From: Clostridiales bacterium | Lineage (GTDB): Bacteria > Bacillota > Clostridia > Oscillospirales > Oscillospiraceae | Direction: 5' to 3' | Assembly: GCA_017577345.1 (NCBI GenBank) | Contig: PITX01000081.1 | Span: forward strand, 1-6,428 | DNA length: 6,428 nucleotides | Shown: positions 1-6,428 of the stretch, in pieces | Layout: every line of letters begins with the position of its first letter | How positions within the stretch are numbered: the stretch's first letter is position 1 | Program-made: the position numbers and the translations under genes | The notes under the pieces: generated by a model | The model's database searches: none | Seen by the model: only the letters and a program-made list of their open reading frames with translations | What the model was told of the DNA's origin: nothing

Positions 1-112
1 GTCCGTAGCCGTCTCCCTTGATGACCGCCCAGATCGGCACGGAGCCTGCCTGCTTTTTCAGTTGTATGATATTGTTCTCCAATATCTCACGGCTCACCAC
101 ATAGGTCGTCAT
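1..112 (-). CDS. alr: alanine racemase family protein, N-terminal part (cut by window edge)
   Basis: Only the first 37 codons are present; the gene runs off the left edge. Translation begins MTTYVVSREILENN and ends at AVIKGDGYG (residues 29-37). That last segment matches the PLP-binding motif of alanine racemases (classically AVVKADAYGHG), with Lys32 the predicted Schiff-base lysine. The family converts L-alanine to D-alanine in the cytoplasm for the D-Ala-D-Ala end of peptidoglycan stem peptides. The ATG at 110-112 is preceded by GAGG (119-122) with a 6-base spacer. This SD lies just past the stop of the upstream transferase gene, so the two genes form an operon. The motif carries Gly where the classic one has Ala (KGDGYG). 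Related fold-type III racemases acting on other amino acids (for example serine) share this motif, so the substrate is inferred. Family call is fairly sure. Confidence 0.82.
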   Translation of the reverse strand, partial: MTTYVVSREILENNIIQLKKQAGSVPIWAVIKGDGYG

Positions 113-116
113 ATCA

Positions 117-122
117 CACCTC
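117..122 (-). promoter_or_regulatory. ribosome binding site of the alanine racemase gene
   Basis: Minus-strand GAGGTG, with GAGG ending 6 bases before the ATG at 110-112. It begins one base after the TGA of the preceding gene, which fits coupled translation in one mRNA and supports this start for the truncated gene. Confidence 0.7.
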
Positions 123-123
123 G

Positions 124-1194
124 TCAGGCATCTTGCTTGCCGCGGTTTTTGATCATATAGATCTTCGCCGCAAGGCTCTTATAGGCAAGCGCGCCCTTTT
201 CCGCGATAAAATAGGACAGTTTTTTCAGAACAAAGTCATATTCGCCGACAAATTCGGTAAATTCACCGCCGAAGCCCTTCTTGAAGCGGTACAGCCCGTA
301 ATGAGGATTGTCCTCGGAAATATCGCCCGATACACCGCGGAAATCATAGACGCGGCAGTGATTTTCGATCGCCCACTGGATCATGTTCCACTGCAGGAGG
401 TAGTTCGGCATCAGATTGCGGTACTCATTGGAGCTTGCGCCATAGAGATACCAAACCTTGTCGCCATAGTGGATCGCAAGAGTACCGGCAATCGGCTTGC
501 CCTCGAAGAACGCCATATACAGGCGGCACTTGTCGCCGAGATTATCCAGCATAGCGGAGAAATACTCCGGCGGACGGGTAGCAAAATTATCGCGCACACC
601 GGTTTCGACCATGATGCGCGAGAAGTCGGGCACCATTTCCTTGCCGCACAGTCTGACCTCCACGCCTTTTTTGACCGCAAGGCGGATATTATAACGCCAC
701 TTTTGGTGGAAGGTCGCAAGGATCTCCTCCTCCGTGCGTTCATTGAGATAGAGACGAAAAACATACTTCGGTTGTATTGCCTCGAAGTTTTTGCCGGTAT
801 CTCTCGTACGGAAGCCGACATCCTCCAGCAGCTTCGCAAACGCCGCGTTGTCCGACGGCACATCCGGGTCAATCTTAATGACATAGGCCTTTTCTGTCCC
901 GGCAAGCTCCTTCGCCGCCGCGATCAGTTCTTCAAAGGTCGAACTGTCATCCAGATCGCAGACCGGTCCGCGGCAGGCATACATCATTTTTCTGTGAACA
1001 ATCGGCATTTTTCTGATCAGAAATGCAATGCTTCCTTTGATGGCACCGTTTTCATCGCGGCAGATGATCGCCTGCCATGTCCATGCAGGCTTCTGCTTTG
1101 CCCAAAGAGCGCTTTGCGAAAAGTGTCCCTTCGGGTGGCTTTCGACAAATGCTTCATATTCCGTCAGATTGTTCTGTGTAACAAGTTCGGTCAT
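124..1194 (-). CDS. FemA/FemB/FemX-family peptidoglycan aminoacyl transferase
   Basis: A 356-residue protein of the FemABX family. These enzymes take an amino acid from aminoacyl-tRNA and attach it to the lysine (or equivalent) side chain of lipid II or the growing interpeptide bridge, on the cytoplasmic face of the membrane. Visible signatures are the basic helix KWRYNIRLAVKKGVEV (165-180), YGASSNEYRNLMPNYLLQW (251-269), YDFRGVSG (283-290) and the C-terminal block GLYRFKKGFGG...VGEYD (300-320), the family's most recognisable region. I see no long coiled-coil arm like that of S. aureus FemA, and the size is closer to the single-residue adder FemX of Weissella. The donor amino acid (Gly, Ala or Ser) cannot be read from sequence. 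No signal peptide is seen. The ATG at 1192-1194 is chosen because GGAG lies 8 bases upstream; an in-frame TTG at 1252-1254 falls in the -35 box of the gene's own promoter. It is followed after 11 bases by alanine racemase, a fitting partner in cell-wall synthesis. Confidence 0.88.
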   Translation of the reverse strand: MTELVTQNNLTEYEAFVESHPKGHFSQSALWAKQKPAWTWQAIICRDENGAIKGSIAFLIRKMPIVHRKMMYACRGPVCDLDDSSTFEELIAAAKELAGTEKAYVIKIDPDVPSDNAAFAKLLEDVGFRTRDTGKNFEAIQPKYVFRLYLNERTEEEILATFHQKWRYNIRLAVKKGVEVRLCGKEMVPDFSRIMVETGVRDNFATRPPEYFSAMLDNLGDKCRLYMAFFEGKPIAGTLAIHYGDKVWYLYGASSNEYRNLMPNYLLQWNMIQWAIENHCRVYDFRGVSGDISEDNPHYGLYRFKKGFGGEFTEFVGEYDFVLKKLSYFIAEKGALAYKSLAAKIYMIKNRGKQDA

Positions 1195-1202
1195 ATCTGC
1201 AT

Positions 1203-1206
1203 CTCC
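1203..1206 (-). promoter_or_regulatory. ribosome binding site that sets the FemX-like start
   Basis: Minus-strand GGAG, 8 bases before the ATG at 1192-1194. It decides between this ATG and an in-frame TTG 20 codons upstream, which has no SD and lies in promoter sequence. Confidence 0.75.
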
Positions 1207-1225
1207 AAGCAATGTTCTGTCTAAT

Positions 1226-1254
1226 ATTGTACCACAGTTTATTTCATATTGCAA
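1226..1254 (-). promoter_or_regulatory. sigma-A-type promoter of the FemX-like gene and alr
   Basis: On the minus strand, TTGCAA (1249-1254, -35) and TACAAT (1226-1231, -10) are separated by exactly 17 bases, and TGG directly before the -10 makes an extended -10 (TGn). Predicted transcription start is near 1217-1219, giving a leader of about 24 bases. The promoter sits in the 96-base gap between the terminator of the upstream unit and the FemX-like gene. The -10 matches consensus at 5 of 6 positions and the -35 at 4 of 6. Confidence 0.78.
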
Positions 1255-1255
1255 C

Positions 1256-1287
1256 GGAAAACCGCGCCCCGATGATTGGGGCGCGGT
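1256..1287 (-). terminator. Rho-independent terminator closing the secA-pgeF-lipoprotein unit
   Basis: A perfect 10-bp inverted repeat (1261-1270 with 1278-1287, ACCGCGCCCC on both strands) with a 7-base loop. On the minus strand the stem is followed by TTTTCC, a short U tract that begins in the last stem base. It begins 3 bases after the TAA of the solute-binding protein gene. The stem is very GC-rich, which compensates for the short U run. The following promoter's -35 box begins only a few bases beyond. Confidence 0.85.
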
Positions 1288-1290
1288 GAT

Positions 1291-2856
1291 TTATTCTTCG
1301 TCACCTTCGTAGGTCTTGTCGGCATCTGCCAAAGAACGGGCAGCTGCCGCATTATGGAACGCATTATCGACTGACGGCGTGATATTCACGAGCTTGCCGC
1401 GTGTGACATAGATCGCGTAGCTCTTGAATACGACCGCGCAAATCGGTGCCTGCTCCATGATGCGTGCACTCAGCTCCACATATCTGCCGGTATTCTCCAT
1501 TGCCGAAATGCAAAGTTCAACCAGTGCCGTATCCTTGATGGAACCGTATTGCAGATTGCCGTACTTGGTAAAGAATTCCGTCAGGTCGAAGTTCGGCGTC
1601 AGTCGCGTTTCGCCGTAATACAGGTCAAAATCGCCTTTGTCGAGCTTCTTCATGTAGGTCTCATGGTCGACCGCACTCACCGTCAGCCGCAGACCTGTTT
1701 CGTTGAGCACATCCGCAATATACTCCGCAGCGGCAACGCGGGTCGGGTCATCGGAGCAGACCAGGAAAATGCCTTGATGGTTTTCGTATTCCTCCGAGAC
1801 AAGCACACCGGAGTCTTTGAGCCCTGCGGTGTATTTTGCCGGAGAGAAGCTGTAGTCCTCGCACAGCTTCGGGTCGCACAAATCGGAATAGGGCGAGCAA
1901 GGAAGAACACTCGGCAGTGCAAAGCCGCCGTAGATCTTACTGGCGATATCCTCACGGTCAAGCGCATAGGTCACTGCCCTGCGCAGACTGTCATTGGCAA
2001 AATAGCCGCTGTAGAGGTTGAAGCCGATATAATGCAGGACGGTAGTCGGTGCTTCCCATACCTCGTAGTCACAGCGGTAGCCGACGGATGCAGGGGAATT
2101 GGGGTCGCAGTAGATGAGGTCGGTCGAGCCGAACTCAAAATCGTCACGCAGCTCATTGCTGTCGCTGCAGCCTGACAGACGGATGGTATCCAGATCGATC
2201 GCGGGCGCAGCAACGCCGTTCCAATTCTTATTACGCACAAGGGACTGCCCCGCAATGACATAGGCGCCACTGCCGATGGGTAACGGGTCTTTCAGCGTGG
2301 TCGCCTTGAGAATCGGGACATCCAGCATCAGCGGGAAGTTCTCATACGGCGTGTCTAACTGAACAAACAGCGTTCCGTCCTCCTGCGTCGTATAATAGGC
2401 GATATGCGACAGGCGTTCCATGTAGATGCTGCAGGTTCTGCCCGCTTCAATGGAGGCCTCTACATCCGCCGCCGTCACAGGCGAGCCGTCTGAAAACTTT
2501 GCCGTCGGATCGATCGTAAAAACATACGATCTGCCCTCGTCATACATCTTAAAGCTCTCGCAGAGCACCGGCTCAGCACGGAACTGGTTGGATACCGAAA
2601 ACAGTCCCTCATACAAAAGAGAGATGAGCGCACGGTTGACCGTGGCATAGCAGGTAAACGGATTCAGACCGTATTCAGGCAGATAAGAAAGACCGAAGCC
2701 CTCCGTTTTTTCTTTTTTATGGAGTGTTTCCTGCGTTTCCTCTGTTGCCTCCGTTGCCTCCGTACTCTCAGAAGCCTCCGTCGGCACAGGCTCTGTCGGC
2801 GCGGTGCACGCGCACATCAGCACAAGCGTAAGAAACAGTGCGATCAGCTTTTTCAC
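1291..2856 (-). CDS. ABC transporter substrate-binding lipoprotein, family 5 (oligopeptide type)
   Basis: A 521-residue extracytoplasmic solute-binding protein of the SBP_bac_5 (OppA/DppA) family, which captures peptides, nickel or other ligands and hands them to an ABC permease. It begins with a lipoprotein signal: MKK, a hydrophobic core, and the lipobox-like MCAC with Cys17 as the lipid-anchored residue. A Thr/Glu/Ala-rich tether follows (about 18-45). Family features include EPVLCESF (96-103), the segment KFSDGSPVTAADVEASI (120-136), YIGFN (276-280) and RRAVTYALDREDI (292-304). The start codon is GTG (2854-2856), overlapping the pgeF stop as GTGA, with AGGAG (2864-2868) 7 bases upstream. 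It is the last gene of the secA unit and is followed by a terminator. No permease or ATPase gene is adjacent in this window. The mature part holds 12 cysteines besides the lipidated one, which is unusual for an exported protein. Ligand is not assignable. Confidence 0.87.
   Translation of the reverse strand: MKKLIALFLTLVLMCACTAPTEPVPTEASESTEATEATEETQETLHKKEKTEGFGLSYLPEYGLNPFTCYATVNRALISLLYEGLFSVSNQFRAEPVLCESFKMYDEGRSYVFTIDPTAKFSDGSPVTAADVEASIEAGRTCSIYMERLSHIAYYTTQEDGTLFVQLDTPYENFPLMLDVPILKATTLKDPLPIGSGAYVIAGQSLVRNKNWNGVAAPAIDLDTIRLSGCSDSNELRDDFEFGSTDLIYCDPNSPASVGYRCDYEVWEAPTTVLHYIGFNLYSGYFANDSLRRAVTYALDREDIASKIYGGFALPSVLPCSPYSDLCDPKLCEDYSFSPAKYTAGLKDSGVLVSEEYENHQGIFLVCSDDPTRVAAAEYIADVLNETGLRLTVSAVDHETYMKKLDKGDFDLYYGETRLTPNFDLTEFFTKYGNLQYGSIKDTALVELCISAMENTGRYVELSARIMEQAPICAVVFKSYAIYVTRGKLVNITPSVDNAFHNAAAARSLADADKTYEGDEE
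2746..2763 (-). repeat. 9-bp tandem repeat in the lipoprotein tether
   Basis: Two perfect copies of the 9-base unit ACGGAGGCA (minus strand), encoding Thr-Glu-Ala twice within residues 32-37, with a partial third copy (ACAGAG) downstream. It lies in the low-complexity linker between the lipidated Cys17 and the folded domain. Such short in-frame repeats can vary in copy number without breaking the frame; here that is inference. Confidence 0.6.
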
Positions 2857-3659
2857 GGGGTGTCTCCTCTTAGCATGATCATTGCAGCAAGCGATCCACG
2901 CTGTGCGCCGACACGGCGATGCGACCAGAAACGCTCCTGCTCACAGGCTGTGCATTCTTCTGCAATGTCGATCTGCGTAACGCCTGCCCTGCGGAGGGCA
3001 ATGGCGTTCAATTCTTTTAGGTTTACATAATATTTATGTCCCAAAGGACGGATCGCTGCGTTTGCGACATCTCCGAATGCGGCGAGCATTGCTTCGGGCA
3101 CATCGGCATCGGTTTCAAAGCAGCACTGGCTGATGCACGGACCGATCGCCGCACGGATGTTTTCCGGTTTACAGCCGAATTCGGCGCACATCTTCCGCGC
3201 CGCTTTGCCTGCGATCGCCGCCGCCGTTCCGCGCCAACCGGCATGGACGGCACCGATCGCACCGCAGACGGGGTCATAGAGCAGAACGGGGGTGCAGTCT
3301 GCGGAAAAGACAGTCAGAACGACATTCTTTTCGTTTGTTACCAGACCGTCACAGCCGTGGTCTACCGGTACAAGCAGTCCCCTGCCGCGGTCCTGCTGAC
3401 CGACACGGTCGATGATATCGGAGTGGACCTGTCTGGTAAAGACCGTGTGCATCGGGTCAAAGCCCACTGCCTCACCGAGAATGTGATAATTCTTCATCAC
3501 ATTTTCCGGTTTGTCACCTCGGTGAATACCGAGATTTAACGAGGCAAGAATTCCCTCGCTTACACCGCCGAAGCGGGTGGAAAAGCAATGTGCCGTACCC
3601 TCCAATGTGTCTGCCGTCAGGTACTCCAATGTGCCTTTTCGGTTTACATAAAATCCCAT
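2853..3659 (-). CDS. pgeF: peptidoglycan editing factor PgeF (YfiH/DUF152, Cu/Zn-dependent laccase-fold protein)
   Basis: A 268-residue cytoplasmic protein of the YfiH/YlmD family, usual family length about 240-280. In E. coli, PgeF removes wrongly incorporated L-Ser from position 1 of peptidoglycan precursors; related proteins, including human FAMIN/LACC1, have purine nucleoside phosphorylase/adenosine deaminase activity, and older annotation calls them polyphenol oxidases. The family hallmarks are present in order: HCFSTRFGGVSEG (24-36), SLNLG (40-44), RQVHS (76-80), FSADCTPVLLYDP (118-130), VHAGWRG (138-144), IGPCISQCCFE (172-182) and FWSHRR (244-249). The predicted metal ligands His79, Cys122 and His139 are all kept. 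The start ATG (3657-3659) overlaps the secA stop by one base. The only SD-like sequence is AAGGA (3672-3676), 12 bases away, so expression probably relies on translational coupling to secA. Its stop overlaps the GTG of the lipoprotein gene. The exact reaction in this organism is inferred from the family. Confidence 0.93.
   Translation of the reverse strand: MGFYVNRKGTLEYLTADTLEGTAHCFSTRFGGVSEGILASLNLGIHRGDKPENVMKNYHILGEAVGFDPMHTVFTRQVHSDIIDRVGQQDRGRGLLVPVDHGCDGLVTNEKNVVLTVFSADCTPVLLYDPVCGAIGAVHAGWRGTAAAIAGKAARKMCAEFGCKPENIRAAIGPCISQCCFETDADVPEAMLAAFGDVANAAIRPLGHKYYVNLKELNAIALRRAGVTQIDIAEECTACEQERFWSHRRVGAQRGSLAAMIMLRGDTP
2864..2868 (-). promoter_or_regulatory. ribosome binding site of the solute-binding lipoprotein
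   Basis: Minus-strand AGGAG, 7 bases upstream of the GTG start at 2854-2856 and located inside the last codons of pgeF. It supports GTG as the true start even though that start overlaps the pgeF stop. Confidence 0.75.
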
Positions 3660-6376
3660 TACTTCTTTTCGTCCTTATCGCGGCAGCAATTCTTATACTT
3701 CTTGCCGCTGCCGCATGGACAAGGATCGTTTGCGCCGATCTTGACCTTCTTGACCGGCTGCTGCTTCACGGTATTGTCCGAGCCGCCGGTCGCAGTGATC
3801 TTTGCGACCTGCTTACGCTTGACATCCTCCTCCGTACGCAGACGGAAGATATACAGACGGCGTACCGTCTCTTCCCGGATGGCATTGATCATGCCGTCAA
3901 ACATGGCAAAGCCTTCGCGCTTGTAGGCTATGACCGGATCGGTCTGACCGTAGGCGCGCAGACGGATGCCCTGCTTGAGGTCGTCCATGGCGTCGATGTT
4001 GTCCATCCAGTATTCATCCACAACGCGCAGCAGGATGATCCGTTCGATTTCACGCATCCGCTCTTCGCCGAATTCTTTTTCGCGCTGATCATAGATTCTG
4101 CGGAACACCTCGTAGAGCTTCTCCCCTGCGTTTTCCAAAGTCAGCTCCACATCGGCAAGCGTTCCCTTCGGGAAATACACACCCTCCAGTTTTGCGGTCA
4201 GTACATCCTTCGGATCGCCATCCTGCGTGCCGAACGCATCTGCCACCTCGGTGTCGATCACATGGTGGATCATGCCGTCGATGGTGGCAGAAAGATCCTC
4301 GCCGTCGAGCACCTTTTGGCGCTGTTCGTAGATGACCGTTCTCTGCGTGTTCATCACATCGTCATATTCCAGCACGCTCTTACGGGACTGGAAGTTGCGG
4401 CTTTCGACGGTCTTTTGCGCATTCTCAATGGCATTGGAGAGCATTCTTGCGTCGATCGGCGTATCCTCGTCAATGCCGAGGCTGTTCAGCATACCCATAA
4501 TGCGCTCGGAGCCGAACAGACGCATAACATCGTCCTCCAGCGACAGGAAGAAGCGCGTTTCACCGGGGTCTCCCTGACGGCCGGAACGGCCACGGAGCTG
4601 ATTGTCGATACGGCGGGACTCATGGCGCTCCGTGCCGACGATAAACAGGCCGCCGACTGCACGCACTCTGTCCGCTTCCTCGTCCACATCGACCTTATGC
4701 CGCGCATAGGCCTCCTTGTATGCCGCACGCGCCGCAAGGATCTCGGGATCATTCGTCTCTGCAAAGGAATTTGCCTCGGCAATGACCTCGTCCGGCAGCT
4801 CCTGCTTACGCAGCTCTGCCAGCGCCATATATTCGGCGTTGCCGCCCAGCATGATATCCGTACCACGGCCGGCCATGTTGGTGGAGATCGTCACTGCGCC
4901 GAACTTACCCGCCTGCGCTACGATTTCCGCTTCCTTTTCATGGTGCTTTGCGTTCAAGACGGTATGCGGCACGCCCTCGCGCTTGAGCAGCTTGGAAAGC
5001 AGCTCGGATTTTTCAATGGAAATTGTGCCGACCAGAACAGGCTGTCCTTTTTCATGACATTCCTTGATCTGACGGATGACCGCGCGGAATTTTCCCGCCT
5101 CTGTTTTGTAGACCGCATCGTTGTTGTCGATACGGATGACGGGCTTATTGGTCGGTATTTCAACAATATCCAATTTGTAAATTGCAGAGAATTCCTCCTC
5201 TTCTGTCAGCGCGGTACCGGTCATACCGGACAGTTTTCCGTACAGACGGAAGAAATTCTGGAAAGTGATCGTTGCCAGCGTTTTATTCTCGCTTGCGACC
5301 GATACGCCCTCTTTCGCTTCGATTGCCTGATGCAGACCCTCATTGTAGCGTCTGCCGTACATCAGTCTGCCGGTGAATTCATCGACGATGATGACCTGTC
5401 CGTCCTTGACGACATAGTCTATATCGCGCTTCATGATGCCGCGGGCACGCATTGCCTGGTTGATATGGTGCGACAGCGTGGTGTTCTCGATATCCGCAAG
5501 GTTCTCCACCGCGAAGAACTGCTCCGCCTTGGCAATGCCTCTGGCAGTCAGGTTTGCCGTGCGAGCTTTTTCGTCTACATAGTAGTCGCAGTCCAGATCG
5601 TCCTGCTCCTCTTTTTCATCGGTCGTGGCAAAGACCTTTTTCTTCAGACCGGAGACGAAGAAATCCGCCATTTCATACAGCTTGGTCGATTCCTCTCCCT
5701 TACCGGAAATAATCAGCGGGGTTCTCGCCTCGTCAATTAAGATGGAGTCCACCTCGTCCACGATGGCAAAATTATGACCGCGCTGTACCATGTCCTGCTT
5801 GTACAGCGCCATGTTATCACGCAGGTAGTCAAAGCCGAGCTCGTTGTTGGTGCAGTATGTGATATCCGCATCGTACGCTTCGCGGCGTTCATCGGAGCTG
5901 AGGTCGTGTATAATCAAGCCGACGCGCAGACCGAGGAAGCGGTAGACCTTTCCCATCCACTCCGAGTCACGCTTGGCAAGATAATCATTGACCGTGACGA
6001 TATGCACACCGTTTCCGGTCAGCGCGTTCAGATAGGCCGGCAGAATGGCGACAAGCGTTTTGCCTTCACCGGTCTTCATCTCGGCAATGCGTCCCTGATG
6101 CAGGACAATGCCGCCAATGAGCTGCACGCGGTACGGACGCATCCCGAGCACACGGTCTGCCGCTTCCCGGCAGACGGCAAATGCCTCCGGAAGCAGGTCC
6201 TCCAGCGTTTCACCTCGCTGATAGCGGGACTTGAATTCCTCGGTCTTTGCGCGAAGCTGCTCATCTGTCAGCTTGCCGATCTCGTCTCCCAGTGCTTCAA
6301 TTCTTTCCACCGTCGGCATCAGCTTCCTGACCTCACGCTCCGAACGGGTGCCGAATACTTTGCTGAATAATCCCAT
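3659..6376 (-). CDS. secA: preprotein translocase ATPase SecA
   Basis: A complete 905-residue SecA, the cytoplasmic/membrane-associated ATPase that drives unfolded preproteins through SecYEG. Domains in order: NBD1 with Walker A MKTGEGKT (100-107, Lys106), [14 protein letters not shown] (176-189) and Walker B DEVD (207-210) in [15 protein letters not shown]; the preprotein cross-linking domain (about 220-370); SGMTGTA (383-389); NBD2 with [10 protein letters not shown] (499-508) and [18 protein letters not shown] (593-610); the helical scaffold and wing; the helix pair around 787-830 ([18 protein letters not shown]); and a C-terminal SEC-C zinc motif (Cys886, Cys888, Cys897, Cys898) as in SecB-type tails. 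It is longer than B. subtilis SecA (841) and near E. coli length (901), partly because of an insertion in NBD2 at about 513-574. The start ATG is preceded by GAAAGG (6387-6392), 10 bases away. It is the first gene of a unit with pgeF and a lipoprotein gene. The housekeeping role is certain by homology. Confidence 0.98.
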   Translation of the reverse strand: MGLFSKVFGTRSEREVRKLMPTVERIEALGDEIGKLTDEQLRAKTEEFKSRYQRGETLEDLLPEAFAVCREAADRVLGMRPYRVQLIGGIVLHQGRIAEMKTGEGKTLVAILPAYLNALTGNGVHIVTVNDYLAKRDSEWMGKVYRFLGLRVGLIIHDLSSDERREAYDADITYCTNNELGFDYLRDNMALYKQDMVQRGHNFAIVDEVDSILIDEARTPLIISGKGEESTKLYEMADFFVSGLKKKVFATTDEKEEQDDLDCDYYVDEKARTANLTARGIAKAEQFFAVENLADIENTTLSHHINQAMRARGIMKRDIDYVVKDGQVIIVDEFTGRLMYGRRYNEGLHQAIEAKEGVSVASENKTLATITFQNFFRLYGKLSGMTGTALTEEEEFSAIYKLDIVEIPTNKPVIRIDNNDAVYKTEAGKFRAVIRQIKECHEKGQPVLVGTISIEKSELLSKLLKREGVPHTVLNAKHHEKEAEIVAQAGKFGAVTISTNMAGRGTDIMLGGNAEYMALAELRKQELPDEVIAEANSFAETNDPEILAARAAYKEAYARHKVDVDEEADRVRAVGGLFIVGTERHESRRIDNQLRGRSGRQGDPGETRFFLSLEDDVMRLFGSERIMGMLNSLGIDEDTPIDARMLSNAIENAQKTVESRNFQSRKSVLEYDDVMNTQRTVIYEQRQKVLDGEDLSATIDGMIHHVIDTEVADAFGTQDGDPKDVLTAKLEGVYFPKGTLADVELTLENAGEKLYEVFRRIYDQREKEFGEERMREIERIILLRVVDEYWMDNIDAMDDLKQGIRLRAYGQTDPVIAYKREGFAMFDGMINAIREETVRRLYIFRLRTEEDVKRKQVAKITATGGSDNTVKQQPVKKVKIGANDPCPCGSGKKYKNCCRDKDEKK

Positions 6377-6386
6377 GTTGCGATAA

Positions 6387-6392
6387 CCTTTC
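6387..6392 (-). promoter_or_regulatory. ribosome binding site of secA
   Basis: Minus-strand GAAAGG, 10 bases before the secA ATG (6374-6376). The match is moderate and the spacing slightly long, but no competing in-frame start lies nearby and MGLFSKVFG is a typical SecA N-terminus. Confidence 0.6.
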
Positions 6393-6408
6393 GTTATTTG
6401 TTGATGAA

Positions 6409-6417
6409 ATTATATCA
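6409..6417 (-). promoter_or_regulatory. extended -10 element of the secA promoter
   Basis: Minus strand TGATATAAT: a perfect TATAAT (6409-6414) preceded by TGn (6415-6417). The transcription start is predicted near 6402, giving a leader of about 26 bases before secA, too short for a secM-like leader peptide. The -35 box would fall at about 6432-6437, outside the window, so the promoter is only half visible. Confidence 0.68.
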
Positions 6418-6428
6418 CACTTCCGTGC

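Noticed and set aside
133..1224. A 363-codon plus-strand open frame antisense to the FemX-like gene.
   Set aside because: It mirrors the real gene almost exactly, shows no family motifs and has a composition typical of antisense shadow frames.
1195..1254. A 20-codon N-terminal extension of the FemX-like protein from TTG at 1252-1254.
   Set aside because: No SD precedes it, the codon is part of the -35 box, and the ATG at 1192-1194 has GGAG at good spacing.
1291..2856. The solute-binding protein as a decaying remnant of a lost transporter operon.
   Set aside because: The frame is intact over 521 codons, with a good SD, lipoprotein signal and terminator. Binding proteins can work with permeases encoded elsewhere.
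3590..5740. A 716-codon open frame on the plus strand antisense to secA (and the start of pgeF).
   Set aside because: It lies almost entirely opposite a certain secA. Its translation has no recognisable domain and is rich in His, Arg, Leu and Cys as expected from reversed codons, and I see no convincing SD or promoter.
1..6428. A novel defence, mobile, CRISPR or biosynthetic system.
   Set aside because: No direct-repeat array, transposase, integrase, toxin-antitoxin pair or unrecognised gene was seen; all coding capacity is taken by known envelope and housekeeping families, and gaps are under 100 bases.
6377..6428. A regulatory leader peptide (secM-like) before secA.
   Set aside because: The predicted leader is only about 26 bases and contains no start codon with an SD. 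Anything further upstream is outside the window.

Overview
This window is an ordinary, gene-dense stretch of a bacterial chromosome, and every supported gene lies on the minus strand. The proteins look like those of a Gram-positive anaerobe of the Bacillota, most likely class Clostridia and perhaps an Oscillospiraceae/Ruminococcaceae-type organism. The reasons are a lipoprotein-type solute-binding protein, a FemA/FemX-type peptidoglycan aminoacyl transferase, SD-rich start sites, sigma-A-like promoters and a base composition of roughly half G+C by eye. That placement is inference; no marker here fixes the genus.

Read in the direction of transcription (from high to low coordinates), the first unit starts at an extended -10 promoter (TATAAT at 6409-6414; its -35 is beyond the window edge). 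It runs secA (3659-6376), then pgeF (2853-3659), then an oligopeptide-type ABC transporter substrate-binding lipoprotein (1291-2856). The junctions are very tight: secA stop and pgeF start share one base (TAATG), and pgeF stop and the lipoprotein GTG start overlap by four bases (GTGA). The unit closes with a strong GC-rich hairpin terminator at 1256-1287, a few bases after the lipoprotein stop. A second unit starts at once: a near-consensus promoter (TTGCAA, 17 bp, TACAAT with extended -10) at 1226-1254 drives a FemA/FemX-family transferase (124-1194). Eleven bases later comes the 5' end of an alanine racemase gene (1-112), cut by the window edge.

Functionally, SecA is the motor that pushes preproteins, including lipoproteins such as the one encoded downstream, through SecYEG. 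PgeF edits peptidoglycan precursors. The FemX-like enzyme attaches amino acids to the peptidoglycan stem peptide. Alanine racemase makes D-alanine for the same stem peptide. The window therefore joins envelope protein export with cell-wall synthesis. The lipoprotein has no permease or ATPase gene beside it here, so its substrate and transporter are unknown.

I found no mobile elements, CRISPR arrays, RNA genes or phage genes, and no support for an undescribed system. The points worth a second look are modest: the orphan, unusually cysteine-rich solute-binding protein inside a secA operon, a long insertion in the second nucleotide-binding domain of SecA, and the compact terminator/promoter junction that also corrects the start of the transferase gene.
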